The notes under the pieces are model-generated. The model searched no databases, was not told the DNA's origin, and saw only the letters and a list, made by a program, of their open reading frames with translations. The position numbers and the translations under genes were made by a program. Shown in pieces: positions 51,747 to 60,021 of a stretch of 64,000 nt of DNA; the stretch's first letter is position 1, and each line of letters starts with the position of its first letter. This DNA comes from Planctomycetota bacterium (GTDB lineage Bacteria; Planctomycetota; J058), in the NCBI GenBank assembly GCA_019636275.1, contig JAHBXY010000004.1, positions 1-64,000 of the forward strand. The letters run 5' to 3'.

Positions 51747-52399
51747 TCACCCGGGACGGTCGCCGATCAGCGCGCGCGCAGGGCGAGCTCACGCAGGATC
51801 TGTCCGCCCAGCCCATCCGGCTCGGCCAGGATCCCCTGGAGCAGGTGCTCGACGCCGACCTCCGCAGCGCCGGAGGCCACGGCGGAGTCCCTGGCCAGCT
51901 CGAAGGCCCGGAGCGCGTCCGGGGTGAACGGGAGGGCCCCCGGCGGGTGGAGCGCCTTGCGCCCGGGTCTGGCGATCTCGACCGCGGCCGTGACCCGCGC
52001 GCGCAGCGCGTCCGGCCCGAACTCGGGTGGGGGCAGCCCTTCGACCTCGAGCAGGCCGAGCGCCAGATGCTCGGTGCCGATCCGTGCGTCCCGGAGCGCT
52101 AGCCCGGATCACGCACGAGTGGAGGTCGTCACGTTCACGTGAAGTCGAGCCAGGAGAGTGCAGGATCCGGGCGGTGCCCGAGCGAGGGGCTCGGCGAAAG
52201 CCGGGCCGGTCTCTCCACACGGTGTCGTCGAGGAGCGCCGAGCCCCGAGCGAGGTGGCCGACGACCTGGCGAGGATCGTTCAGGGTTCCGTGCAGGTGCG
52301 GTGCGGCAGTCGTCACGCGGTCATGAATGATCCGAGCCAGGCGCCCACGCGGGCCCGGCTGCACGCCAGGCGGAGCTCGTGGCTCAGGCGATCGAACAT
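51747..52399 (-). pseudogene. Decayed Clp N-terminal-domain gene
   Basis: On the minus strand, the ATG at 52399 opens MFDRLSHELRLACSRARVG, like the start of ClpA/ClpC N domains, but hits a TGA after 28 codons. From about 52111 to a TGA at 51747 a second piece reads LALRDARIGTEHLALGLLEVEG then ALPFTPDALRAFELARDSAV and GVEHLLQGILAE: the two-repeat Clp-N fold. The ~200 bases between are out of frame and not clearly Clp-like. Start and end of a small Clp-N adaptor-like protein are thus recognisable, but the frame is broken. The 784-base gap 51684-52467 holds nothing else I can support. Confidence 0.65.
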
Positions 52400-52467
52400 G
52401 TCCCCAGCCTAGATTCTCGAAGCCGCCGGGTCCACCGGCCGACGCCGGCCCGTGGTAAGCAGTACCC

Positions 52468-53835
52468 ATGGACCTGTTCGGGCACGACGACGACGACGAG
52501 CGGCCGGCCGCGCCGCCCCCGCCGCCGGGCGCGCCCGACCGGAGCCGGCCGCCGCTGGCCGAGCGCATGCGGCCGACGTCGCTCGAGGAGTACGCCGGCC
52601 AGCCGCAGCTCACGGGCCCCAACGGCCTGTTCGCGCTCGTCGGCCAGAAGAAGGTCCTCCCCTCGACGGTGCTCTGGGGGCCGCCGGGTTGCGGCAAGAC
52701 GACGCTGGCGCGCCTCCTGGCGCGGGCGGTCGGCCTGCCGTTCGTGTCCTTCTCGGCGGTGACCGGCGGCGTGAAGGAGGTGCGCGAGCTCGTGGCCGAG
52801 GCGCGCACGCGCCGGCGGCTCGAGGGCGTGCCCACGGTGCTGTTCGTCGACGAGATCCACCGCTTCAACAAGGCGCAGCAGGACGCTTTCCTGCCTCACG
52901 TCGAGGACGGGACCGTGATCCTCCTCGGCGCCACGACGGAGAACCCCTCGTTCGAGCTGAACGCGGCCCTCCTCTCGCGCGCGCAGGTCGAGGTGCTCGA
53001 GCCGCTGGCGCCCGAGGCGGTCGTGGGCCTCCTGCGCCGCGCGCTGAGCGACCGCGGCCGCGGCCTGGGCCACCTCGAGCTCGCGGCCGACGAGGACGCC
53101 CTGACGCGGATCGCCGACCTGGCCCGCGGCGACGCGCGCACCGCCTACAACCTGCTCGAGACGACGGCGGCCCTCGTCGGCGAGCGCGGGCGGCTGACGC
53201 GCGACGTCGTCGACGAGGCGATCCGCGCGAGCACCTTGCGCTACGACAAGACCGGCGAGCAGCACTTCGACACCGTCAGCGCGTTCATCAAGAGCCTGCG
53301 CGGCTCGGACCCCGACGCCGGCCTCTACTATCTGGCGCGCATGCTCGAGGGCGGCGAGGACCCGCGGTTCATCGCCCGGCGCATGGTGGTCTTCGCCTCC
53401 GAGGACGTCGGCAACGCCGACCCGGGCGCGCTCGGCGTCGCCGTCGACGTCGCCCAGGCCGTCGAGCTCGTGGGCCTGCCGGAGGCCCGGATCAACATGG
53501 CGCAGGCGGTCACCTACCTGGCGCTGGCCCCCAAGAGCAACGCCAGCTACATGGGCGTCAACGCCGCCCTCGAGGCCGTGCGGCGCACGGGGCCGCTGCC
53601 GATCCCGCTCCACGTGCGCAACGCCCCGACCGGCCTCATGAAGCGGCTGGGCTACGGGGCGGGGTACGAGTACGCTCACGACCAGGCGGGCGGCGTCACG
53701 GGGCAGCGTCACCTGCCGGACGCGCTCGCGGGGGCGCGCTTCTACGAGCCGACCGACCGGGGCCTGGAGGCCGAGCTCGGGCGGCGGCTCGAGCGGCTGC
53801 GGGCCCTGCGCGGCGGCAGGCGGGAGCGGACGTGA
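52468..53835 (+). CDS. rarA: Replication-associated recombination protein A (RarA/MgsA/WRNIP1 family)
   Basis: 455 residues. An AAA+ ATPase acting at stalled replication forks with RecA and SSB. Walker A GPPGCGKTT (~71), Walker B LFVDEIHRFNKAQQDAFLPHVEDG (shortened: LFVDEIHRFNKAQQD, ~129), sensor-1 GATTENPSFELN and the C-terminal MgsA domain with SEDVGNADPGAL, YLALAPKSNASYMG and HLRNAP-like HVRNAPTGLMK are intact. The N-terminal ~25 residues are Asp/Pro-rich. The next gene starts within its stop codon (GTGA). Confidence 0.93.
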   Translation: MDLFGHDDDDERPAAPPPPPGAPDRSRPPLAERMRPTSLEEYAGQPQLTGPNGLFALVGQKKVLPSTVLWGPPGCGKTTLARLLARAVGLPFVSFSAVTGGVKEVRELVAEARTRRRLEGVPTVLFVDEIHRFNKAQQDAFLPHVEDGTVILLGATTENPSFELNAALLSRAQVEVLEPLAPEAVVGLLRRALSDRGRGLGHLELAADEDALTRIADLARGDARTAYNLLETTAALVGERGRLTRDVVDEAIRASTLRYDKTGEQHFDTVSAFIKSLRGSDPDAGLYYLARMLEGGEDPRFIARRMVVFASEDVGNADPGALGVAVDVAQAVELVGLPEARINMAQAVTYLALAPKSNASYMGVNAALEAVRRTGPLPIPLHVRNAPTGLMKRLGYGAGYEYAHDQAGGVTGQRHLPDALAGARFYEPTDRGLEAELGRRLERLRALRGGRRERT

Positions 53836-54149
53836 GCGGCGCGATCAAGCTGTGGCTCGACGACTGGCGCCCGGCGCCCGCGGGCTGGACGCTGGCGACG
53901 ACGATCGCCGAGGCGCTCGCGCTCCTGCGCACGGGGCGCGTCACGCACGCGTCGCTCGACTACCACCTGACGGGCCGCGAGAAGGGCCACGAGGTGGCGA
54001 ACTTCATCAAGGAGGAGGCCCACGCCGGGCGGCTGCCGCGCCTGGCCTGGGCCACCCACACGTCCGACGGGGCGGGCGCGGCGCACATGCGCGCGATCCT
54101 GGAGGATGCGGACCTGTTCTGGTCCATGCACGAGGAAGGGGCGGGCTGA
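53832..54149 (+). CDS. Cyclic-phosphate-processing receiver-like protein (cREC)
   Basis: 105 residues from a GTG overlapping the rarA stop. The start LWLDDWRPAPAGW, the middle ASLDYHLTGREKGHEVANFI and the end THTSDGAGAAHMRAIL match the short receiver-like family found in many phage and bacterial loci and named for an association with cyclic-phosphate processing enzymes. LDD and SLDYHL supply the acidic residues of a receiver fold. Coupling to rarA suggests a shared role in damage response, but this is inference; I saw no nucleotide cyclase or 2H phosphodiesterase nearby. Confidence 0.7.
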   Translation: MSGAIKLWLDDWRPAPAGWTLATTIAEALALLRTGRVTHASLDYHLTGREKGHEVANFIKEEAHAGRLPRLAWATHTSDGAGAAHMRAILEDADLFWSMHEEGAG

Positions 54150-55387
54150 TGGGTATGGTCCTCCAGCGCACGGCGCCCGCCTGGGCGGGCGAGGGGGCGC
54201 TCGACGGCCTGGCCGAGGCGCTGCTCGACGCGCTCCCCGACCCGGCGTGGCGCGACCTGGTCGACGTCGAGCGCGACGGCGCGACGCTGGCGGTCGCCCT
54301 GCACCCGGCCGAGGAGTCGCTGCGCTGCGAGGTCGAGGGCGACCGCCTTCGCGTGACCGGGCGCACGAACTCCGCCGGGCCGGGCTACCACGCCTTCGTC
54401 CTCGACCTGCTCGACCGCGCCGGCGAGGCGTGCGGCCTCGTGTGGGACCCGCCCGAGGACCTCACGGCGAGCGAGGACGTCCCGTCGCTGCAGGCCGAGG
54501 CGGCCGACTGGCTGCGCGAGGTGGCGCGCCGGATCTCGGCCCTGGCGCGCGAGGGGAGCGGGTCGCTCGGGGTGTCCCTGCCCGAGGGCACCGTCCTCGT
54601 CGACGAGCGCCGGGTCGCCTCGCCGCTCGGGCTGTGGGAGCCGTCGTGGTTCGAGGAGACCGCCGCCCTCGAGGGCGACGCGCTCCTCCGCCGCGCGGCC
54701 GAGTTCTACCCCTGGTTCGGCGAGGGCCTCGACGCGACCGCCTGGGCGCGCGCCGGGCAGGTGATCGCGTGGGTCGACCTCCCCTGGCGCGCGCCGCGCG
54801 ACGACGCGGAGACGCGGCGCTACCAGCAGGCCCGGCTGTGCTTCGCCCGCGCCCGCACGCTCGACCCCGAGGTGGCCCTCCCGCCGGGCGTCGAGGACGA
54901 GGTGCGCCGCCTGCTCGACGCGCGCGGGCGGCCGCTCGAGGCGCCGGCGCCGGACGGCGTCGGCTTCCGCCGCCGGGTCCTGCGCTGGGCGCTGGCCGGC
55001 GGCTGGTCGATCGAGCTGCCCGGCTACTACACGTCGACGCTCGAGCGCGGCGGCGAGACGAAGCTGATCTGGTTCCCGGGCCGCACCGTGCGCGTGAGCA
55101 CCTTCTCCATGCGGGTCCCCGACGGCAGCGCGCCGCCGGCCGAGCATCTCCTGCGCGAGGTGCCGGAGGGCGCCGGCCCGGTGGCCACGTTCGAGCGCGG
55201 CCACCTGCGCGGGCAGGCGGTGTTCCTGGAGGAGGAGGAGGATGGCAAGCGCTTCTTCACCCTGCAGGGCGAGGTGGCGGCGCCGGGGGAGGTGTGCGTG
55301 GTCACGGTGTCGTTCACGGACATGGCCGACCGAGACTGGGCGATCGCCACCTGGTCCAGCGCCTTCCACCCCGGGCCCGAGGCGTGA
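54149..55387 (+). CDS. Hypothetical protein of the rarA operon
   Basis: 412 residues; start overlaps the preceding stop (TGATG). No signal peptide or membrane helix. Three regions can be told: ~1-110 alpha/beta (HAFVLDLLDRAGEACGL), ~110-260 helical with a Trp-rich part (EPSWFEETAALEGDALLRRA), and ~270-412 beta-rich (GWSIELPGYYTSTLERGGE, TKLIWFPGRTVRVSTFSM, VCVVTVSFTDMADRDWAI). No family recognised. Its tight coupling to cREC and to the following SDR makes it part of the operon. Confidence 0.6.
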   Translation: MGMVLQRTAPAWAGEGALDGLAEALLDALPDPAWRDLVDVERDGATLAVALHPAEESLRCEVEGDRLRVTGRTNSAGPGYHAFVLDLLDRAGEACGLVWDPPEDLTASEDVPSLQAEAADWLREVARRISALAREGSGSLGVSLPEGTVLVDERRVASPLGLWEPSWFEETAALEGDALLRRAAEFYPWFGEGLDATAWARAGQVIAWVDLPWRAPRDDAETRRYQQARLCFARARTLDPEVALPPGVEDEVRRLLDARGRPLEAPAPDGVGFRRRVLRWALAGGWSIELPGYYTSTLERGGETKLIWFPGRTVRVSTFSMRVPDGSAPPAEHLLREVPEGAGPVATFERGHLRGQAVFLEEEEDGKRFFTLQGEVAAPGEVCVVTVSFTDMADRDWAIATWSSAFHPGPEA

Positions 55388-56229
55388 GCCTCCGCGACCA
55401 GGTCGCGCTGGTCACCGGCGCGGCGTCGGGGATCGGGCGGGCGCTGGCGGGCGAGCTGGCCCGCGCCGGGGCGGTCGTGGTGCTCCTCGACGTGGACGCC
55501 GACGGGGTCGCCCGGGCGGCGGCCGACCTGACCGCCGCCGGCGGACGCGCTGAGGGGCTGGCGCTCGACGTGACCCGCGCCGACGCCTTCGAGGCGGTCG
55601 TGCGCGACGCGCGCGCGCGGCACGGCCGCGTGGACCTGCTCTTCAACGTCGCGGGCGTCGGCCTCGTCGCCGTGGCGCACGACCTCACGCCGGCCGACTG
55701 GGCGCGCGTCCTCGACGTGAACCTGCGCGGCGTGGTCCACGGCGTCGCCGCGGCCTACCCGCTCATGGTCGCGCAGGGGCGCGGGCAGATCGTCAACGTC
55801 GCCTCGCTCGCCGGGCTGGTCCCCACACCGGGGCTCGTCGCCTACTCGGCGAGCAAGCACGCCGTCGTCGGCCTGTCCGGCTCGCTGCGCGAGGAGGCGC
55901 GCCACCACGGCGTGCGCGTGACCTGCGTCTGCCCGGGCATGGTCGAGACGCCCATGCTCTCGCGGCCGAGCAGCTTCCTGAACCTCGACGGGCCGAAGCT
56001 GCGCGAGCGCCTGCTCTTCGGGGCGATCACGCCGGAGGCCTGCGCGCGCGCGATCCTGCGCGCCGCCCGCCGCGACCGGGCGCTGGTCACGGTCGGCGGC
56101 GGCGCCTGGTTCACCTACCTGCTGTGGCGGATCGCGCCGTGGCTCGTGCGCGCGATCGCCCGGGCGCTCGCGCGGCGGCTGCACGAGGACCGGCGGCGCG
56201 GGGCCCCGGCGCTGGACGTCAAGAGCTGA
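55384..56229 (+). CDS. Short-chain dehydrogenase/reductase
   Basis: 281 residues from a GTG overlapping the previous stop (GTGA). A classical SDR: cofactor loop TGAASGIGRAL (~12), Asp in LLDVDAD suggesting NAD preference, NVAGVG (~90), catalytic Ser in IVNVASLAG (~140) and YSASK (~155), then PGMVETPM. A hydrophobic C-terminal segment (AWFTYLLWRIAPWLVRAIARAL, shortened: FTYLLWRIAPWLVRAIA) may attach it to the membrane. Substrate unknown. Confidence 0.85.
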   Translation: MSLRDQVALVTGAASGIGRALAGELARAGAVVVLLDVDADGVARAAADLTAAGGRAEGLALDVTRADAFEAVVRDARARHGRVDLLFNVAGVGLVAVAHDLTPADWARVLDVNLRGVVHGVAAAYPLMVAQGRGQIVNVASLAGLVPTPGLVAYSASKHAVVGLSGSLREEARHHGVRVTCVCPGMVETPMLSRPSSFLNLDGPKLRERLLFGAITPEACARAILRAARRDRALVTVGGGAWFTYLLWRIAPWLVRAIARALARRLHEDRRRGAPALDVKS

Positions 56230-56245
56230 GGCCTCTCGCCCGTCG

Positions 56246-56276
56246 CTGCCCGGCGTGCTCTGATCCCGCCGGGCAG
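56246..56276 (+). promoter_or_regulatory. 9-bp hairpin abutting the antiporter ribosome-binding site
   Basis: CTGCCCGGC (56246-56254) and GCCGGGCAG (56268-56276) are perfect inverted repeats with a 13-base loop; the GGAGG-type site follows at once and the GTG is at 56287. It may be the terminator of the upstream operon or a leader structure that limits ribosome access. Confidence 0.45.
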
Positions 56277-56286
56277 GAGGCAGGGC

Positions 56287-57912
56287 GTGGACGGCGCGGA
56301 GGGCTTCACCACGGCGGTGGGGGTCGAGGTCGTCGCGGAGCTGCTGGTGATCGCCACGGCCGTGGCGCTCGTCACCCGGCGGATCCGGATCCCCTACACG
56401 GTCGCGCTCGTGCTCGTCGGGCTGGGGGTGGGCTTCTCGCACCTGCTCCACCCGATCGGCCTGTCGACCGACGTGATCCTGCTCGTGTTCCTGCCGCCGC
56501 TCCTGTTCGAGGGCACGGCGGCCATGGACCTGGCGACCCTGCGGGCCAAGTGGCTCGAGGTGCTCGTCCTGGCCCTGCCGGTGACGCTCCTCTGCGCCGG
56601 CGCGGTCGCGGCCACCCTCCACTGGGGCTTCGGCTACCCGTGGCTCGTGGCCCTGCTCGTGGGCGCGATCCTCTCGCCGACCGACCCGGTGAGCGTGCTT
56701 GCGATCCTGCGCGAGACCGGCGTCTCGAAGCGGCTGGCGCACGTCGTCGACGGCGAGTCGTGCTTCAACGACGGCGTGGGCGTCGTCCTGTTCCTGATCC
56801 TCACCCGCGCGCTCGGCGGCGACGAGGTCACGGCCGGCGGCGCGGTGAAGCTCTTCACGGTCGAGGTCGCGGGCGGGCTGGCCGTCGGCGTGGTCCTGGG
56901 CCTCGGGGCCTCGCTCCTGCTCAAGCAGCTCGACGACCACCTGCTCGAGGTCATGATCTCGGTCGCGCTGGCCTACGGCACCTACGTGCTGGCCGAGCGG
57001 CTGCACGTCTCCGGCGTGATCGCCGTCGTCGCCGCCGGGCTGATCGTCGGCAGCTGGGGGCGCGAGGTCGCCATGTCGCCCACGACGCGCCTGGCGCTGT
57101 CGCACTTCTGGGAGGTCGCGGCGTTCATCGCCAACTCGCTCCTGTTCCTGCTCGTCGGGATCGCCGTCGAGAGCGCCCGCCTGGGCGAGTTCGCCCTGAC
57201 GATCGCCGCCGTGTTCGTGGCCCTGACGGGCGCCAGGTTCGTCCTCGTCCACCTGGTCGGCCTCGTCCTCGCGCGGACGGGGCGCGAGCTCCCGCCGGCC
57301 TGGCGCCACGTGATCGCCTGGGCCGGGCTCCGCGGCTCGATCCCGATCGCCCTGGCGCTCGGCGTGGTCCTGCCGGCCGGCGGCGGCGGACCGACGCAGG
57401 CGGAGCTGCTCACGGTCGTCTTCGGCGTCGTGCTCGTGTCGCTCCTCGCGCAGGGCCTGACCGTCAAGCCGCTGATCGTGCGCCTCGGCCTGGCCGCGCA
57501 CGACCCGCGCGAGCGCGAGCTCGAGCGCCTGGCCGGCGAGCGCCTGGCGCTCGTCGCGGCCGGCGAGCGGCTCGACGAGCTGTCGCGCACGGGGCAGCTC
57601 CCGCCGGCCCTCGAGCGGGAGCTACGAACCGAGATCGACGCGCGCGCGGGGGAGCTCCAGGCCGCGATCGAGGCCTACCTCCAGGCCCACCCCGAGCTCT
57701 CGCGCAGCCGGCGCGACGACGCGGTGCGCGCCCTGCTCCTGGCCGAGCGGGCGGCGCTCGAGACCGCCTACGGGCGCGGGCTCCTCTCGCAGGAGACGCT
57801 CGAGGCGTTGCACGCGCAGGTCGACGTCGCGCTCGAGCGCGCCGACGCGGTCGCGTTCTCGCGGCCGGCCCCGGCGCCCGACGCCGGGGGCCTCACGTCG
57901 CCGCCTGGATGA
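56287..57912 (+). CDS. CPA1-family Na+/H+ antiporter (NhaP/NHE type)
   Basis: 541 residues from a GTG after GCAGGAGG. About twelve helices span residues 10-410. Family markers: FLPPLLFEGTAAMDLATL, GAILSPTDPVSVLAIL with the TDP unwound helix, VDGESCFNDGVGVVLFLI with the Asn-Asp ion site (ND), and WAGLRGSIPIALALG. The ~125-residue cytoplasmic tail is helical (ERELERLAGERLALVAAGERL). It exchanges protons for Na+ or K+ in pH and salt control. Its 3' end overlaps the convergent propeller gene by 20 bases. Confidence 0.88.
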   Translation: MDGAEGFTTAVGVEVVAELLVIATAVALVTRRIRIPYTVALVLVGLGVGFSHLLHPIGLSTDVILLVFLPPLLFEGTAAMDLATLRAKWLEVLVLALPVTLLCAGAVAATLHWGFGYPWLVALLVGAILSPTDPVSVLAILRETGVSKRLAHVVDGESCFNDGVGVVLFLILTRALGGDEVTAGGAVKLFTVEVAGGLAVGVVLGLGASLLLKQLDDHLLEVMISVALAYGTYVLAERLHVSGVIAVVAAGLIVGSWGREVAMSPTTRLALSHFWEVAAFIANSLLFLLVGIAVESARLGEFALTIAAVFVALTGARFVLVHLVGLVLARTGRELPPAWRHVIAWAGLRGSIPIALALGVVLPAGGGGPTQAELLTVVFGVVLVSLLAQGLTVKPLIVRLGLAAHDPRERELERLAGERLALVAAGERLDELSRTGQLPPALERELRTEIDARAGELQAAIEAYLQAHPELSRSRRDDAVRALLLAERAALETAYGRGLLSQETLEALHAQVDVALERADAVAFSRPAPAPDAGGLTSPPG

Positions 57913-59128
57913 GCAGGAGGCGCTGCTCGCCCCAGATACCCGTGTCGTCGAAGAGGGCCAGGACGAGCGCGCCGTCGCCGGCGTGCAGGAAGGCCCAGCG
58001 GACCTCCACGTCGTCGACCGCCTCGCCGTCCAGCGAGGCGCGCCAGCGCTCGGCGCCGCTGGCGAGGTCGAGGGTCTGGAGGGCGGGCGTCGAATGGTCG
58101 AGCAGGAGGAGGGCGTCCCCGACCACCCAGGCCTGGACCGCGGCGGGGCGCGGGCCGAGCGGGCGCTCCCACAGGAGGCGCCCGTCGTCGCGCGCGCGTA
58201 CCTCGAGGCGCTCGAGGAGCGCCACGACGTGCCCGGCCGCCAGGCACAGCCGCGCGTCGCCGGCCGGGAGGTCGAGCGTCCAGCGCGCCGCCCCGGTCCG
58301 TAGGTCGCGCTCGGTCAGCCGCCGACCTGCGACGTGCTGCGTGACGACCTCCAAGGTGACGACGCCCGCCTCGTCGGCGCACACGACGTGCTCGTCCGGC
58401 GCCGTCCAGGCCGCGGTCGCCGACGTCACCGGGCAGACCTGGACGCGCGGCCGCGGCCCGGGCGCCTGGCCGACGACGCGCCCGGCGACCACCTCGGCCC
58501 GGTCCTCGGCGCTCCAGCGGTGCCCCTCGAGCGGCAGGTGCGCCAGGACCTCGCCCCAGCGCTCGCCCGCCGCCACGACCGTCCGTGCCCCCTCGCCCGC
58601 GCCCGTCCAGTGCCACACGACCGCGCGGTCGGCCGAGACCCCGACGCGCCGCGTGTAGCCGGGCGGGCGCCCGGGGCGCGCCCCCGCGCGCAACGGCGCG
58701 TCGGCGACGACCTCGCCCGTGCCGCCGTCGAGGAGCACGAGGCGCTCCCGCAGCGGCACGAGCACGTCGGGCCCACAGGCGACGGCCCCCTCGCCGTCGA
58801 GGCCGCAGCGCCAGCGCTCGGCGCCGTCGAGGCCGACGAGCCGCAGCCCCTCGGCCCCGCCGCGGACGAGCAGCTCGCCGCGATGCAGCGCGACCACCAC
58901 CTCGGACGCCGGCAGGTCGCGCACGACGACCGCCGCCCGCGGCGCCCGCGCCGGCGGGGCGAGGGCGCGCCAGTCGTCCGCCGCGTCCGTCACGCGCGCC
59001 AGCGCCGCGCGCGCCCGCCAGGCGCCCCGCGCGTCGCCGGCCCGCTCGCGCCAGGCGGCCAGGGCCCGCAGGGCGTCGGGCTCCTCGGCGCGGACGCGCT
59101 GCTCCAGAGCGCGGAGCGCCTCGTCCAC
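57893..59128 (-). CDS. PQQ-like beta-propeller protein
   Basis: 411 residues from a GTG directly after the upstream TGA. Residues ~1-60 are helical; the rest repeats the propeller blade pattern with W-motifs such as LVGLDGAERWRCGLDG, LTERDLRTGAARWTLDLPAG and LDLASGAERWRASLDG. No signal peptide, so a cytoplasmic scaffold or sensor is likely. It is the last gene of a minus-strand group with the trypsin-like and HtrA genes, which suggests a role linked to protein quality control; that is inference. Confidence 0.65.
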   Translation of the reverse strand: MDEALRALEQRVRAEEPDALRALAAWRERAGDARGAWRARAALARVTDAADDWRALAPPARAPRAAVVVRDLPASEVVVALHRGELLVRGGAEGLRLVGLDGAERWRCGLDGEGAVACGPDVLVPLRERLVLLDGGTGEVVADAPLRAGARPGRPPGYTRRVGVSADRAVVWHWTGAGEGARTVVAAGERWGEVLAHLPLEGHRWSAEDRAEVVAGRVVGQAPGPRPRVQVCPVTSATAAWTAPDEHVVCADEAGVVTLEVVTQHVAGRRLTERDLRTGAARWTLDLPAGDARLCLAAGHVVALLERLEVRARDDGRLLWERPLGPRPAAVQAWVVGDALLLLDHSTPALQTLDLASGAERWRASLDGEAVDDVEVRWAFLHAGDGALVLALFDDTGIWGEQRLLLIQAAT

Positions 59129-59989
59129 TCAGCGGCCCTGCTTGGCCGCCTCCGCCGCGCGCTCCTTGGCCTGCGCCACGACGGCGCGCACCTGCCCGCT
59201 CGGCAGGACGAACGGCCGGAACGCCTGGGCCATGGGGCTCTCGCCGCCCATGGCCTGCATGAGGCCGCCGCCCTGCGGGCGCATGCCCGAGGCCACGACC
59301 GTGAGGACGCCCAGCACCTCGCCCGAGGGCGCGAACACCGGCAGCCCGACGGTGGCGGCCTGCCCGGCGACGACGAAGGCGGGCTGCGGGGTCTTGATCT
59401 CGCCCGCGATCAGCCCGGTCTCGAAGTAGGGGGCGTAGTCGTAGCCCTCGTTGAGGCGCGAGACGACGATGATCGTCTGGCCGACCTTCGGCGCGCCCGC
59501 CTCGGGGAAGTCGACCGCGACGAGCTTCAGCTCGCCGAGCTCCTGCAGCTGCACGAAGGCCAGGTCCAGGCGGTCGTCGGACGCGGCCAGGAAGGCCGGA
59601 TGCTCCGTGTCCTCCTCGCCGACGACGACCTTGATGTCCGAGGGCGTCGTCTTGATCTCGAACCCGCCCGGCTGCCCCTCGTCGTCCATCATGTCGCTCA
59701 GCGCCTCCTGCAGCTGCGCCGCGGAGATCGCCGAGTTGGAGAACATGATCAGGCCGCCGGCGTCGACGACGACGCCCTGGACCTGGATGCGCTCCTCGCG
59801 CTCCTGGGTCTGGCCCATGACGTTGATCTCGGTCTTGAGGACGATCTTCACGGTCACGATCGACGGCGCGCGTCGCTGGAGGACCTGCGCCGCCTGGGCG
59901 CCGAGGTCCTGGGCCTGCGCGGCGCTCGCCGCGAGGGCGAGGCCGAAGAGCGGGAGGAAGCGGGTGCGGGTCATCGGGGTGCGGGTCAT
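59129..59989 (-). CDS. Secreted trypsin-like protein lacking the catalytic triad
   Basis: 286 residues; ATG at 59989 (59974 possible), after AGGAG. A signal peptide ends AQAQ. The fold follows HtrA proteases: VVVDAGGLIMFSNSAISA stands where TNAHVV should be (His is Ser), DLAFVQLQ keeps the Asp, and GQAATVGLPVFAPSGEVLGV replaces GNSGGPL (no Ser). Two of three triad residues are therefore missing. The C-terminal ~40 residues are helical. The neighbour upstream is an active-looking HtrA with four PDZ domains, so a regulatory or scaffold pseudoprotease is likely. Confidence 0.65.
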   Translation of the reverse strand: MTRTPMTRTRFLPLFGLALAASAAQAQDLGAQAAQVLQRRAPSIVTVKIVLKTEINVMGQTQEREERIQVQGVVVDAGGLIMFSNSAISAAQLQEALSDMMDDEGQPGGFEIKTTPSDIKVVVGEEDTEHPAFLAASDDRLDLAFVQLQELGELKLVAVDFPEAGAPKVGQTIIVVSRLNEGYDYAPYFETGLIAGEIKTPQPAFVVAGQAATVGLPVFAPSGEVLGVLTVVASGMRPQGGGLMQAMGGESPMAQAFRPFVLPSGQVRAVVAQAKERAAEAAKQGR

Positions 59990-60021
59990 CGGGGGTCCGT
60001 CTCCTGTGTCGAACGGCCGGC

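Noticed and set aside
53832-54149. cREC protein as part of a CBASS-type defence system
   Set aside because: No nucleotidyltransferase, effector or other defence gene lies near; only rarA coupling is seen.
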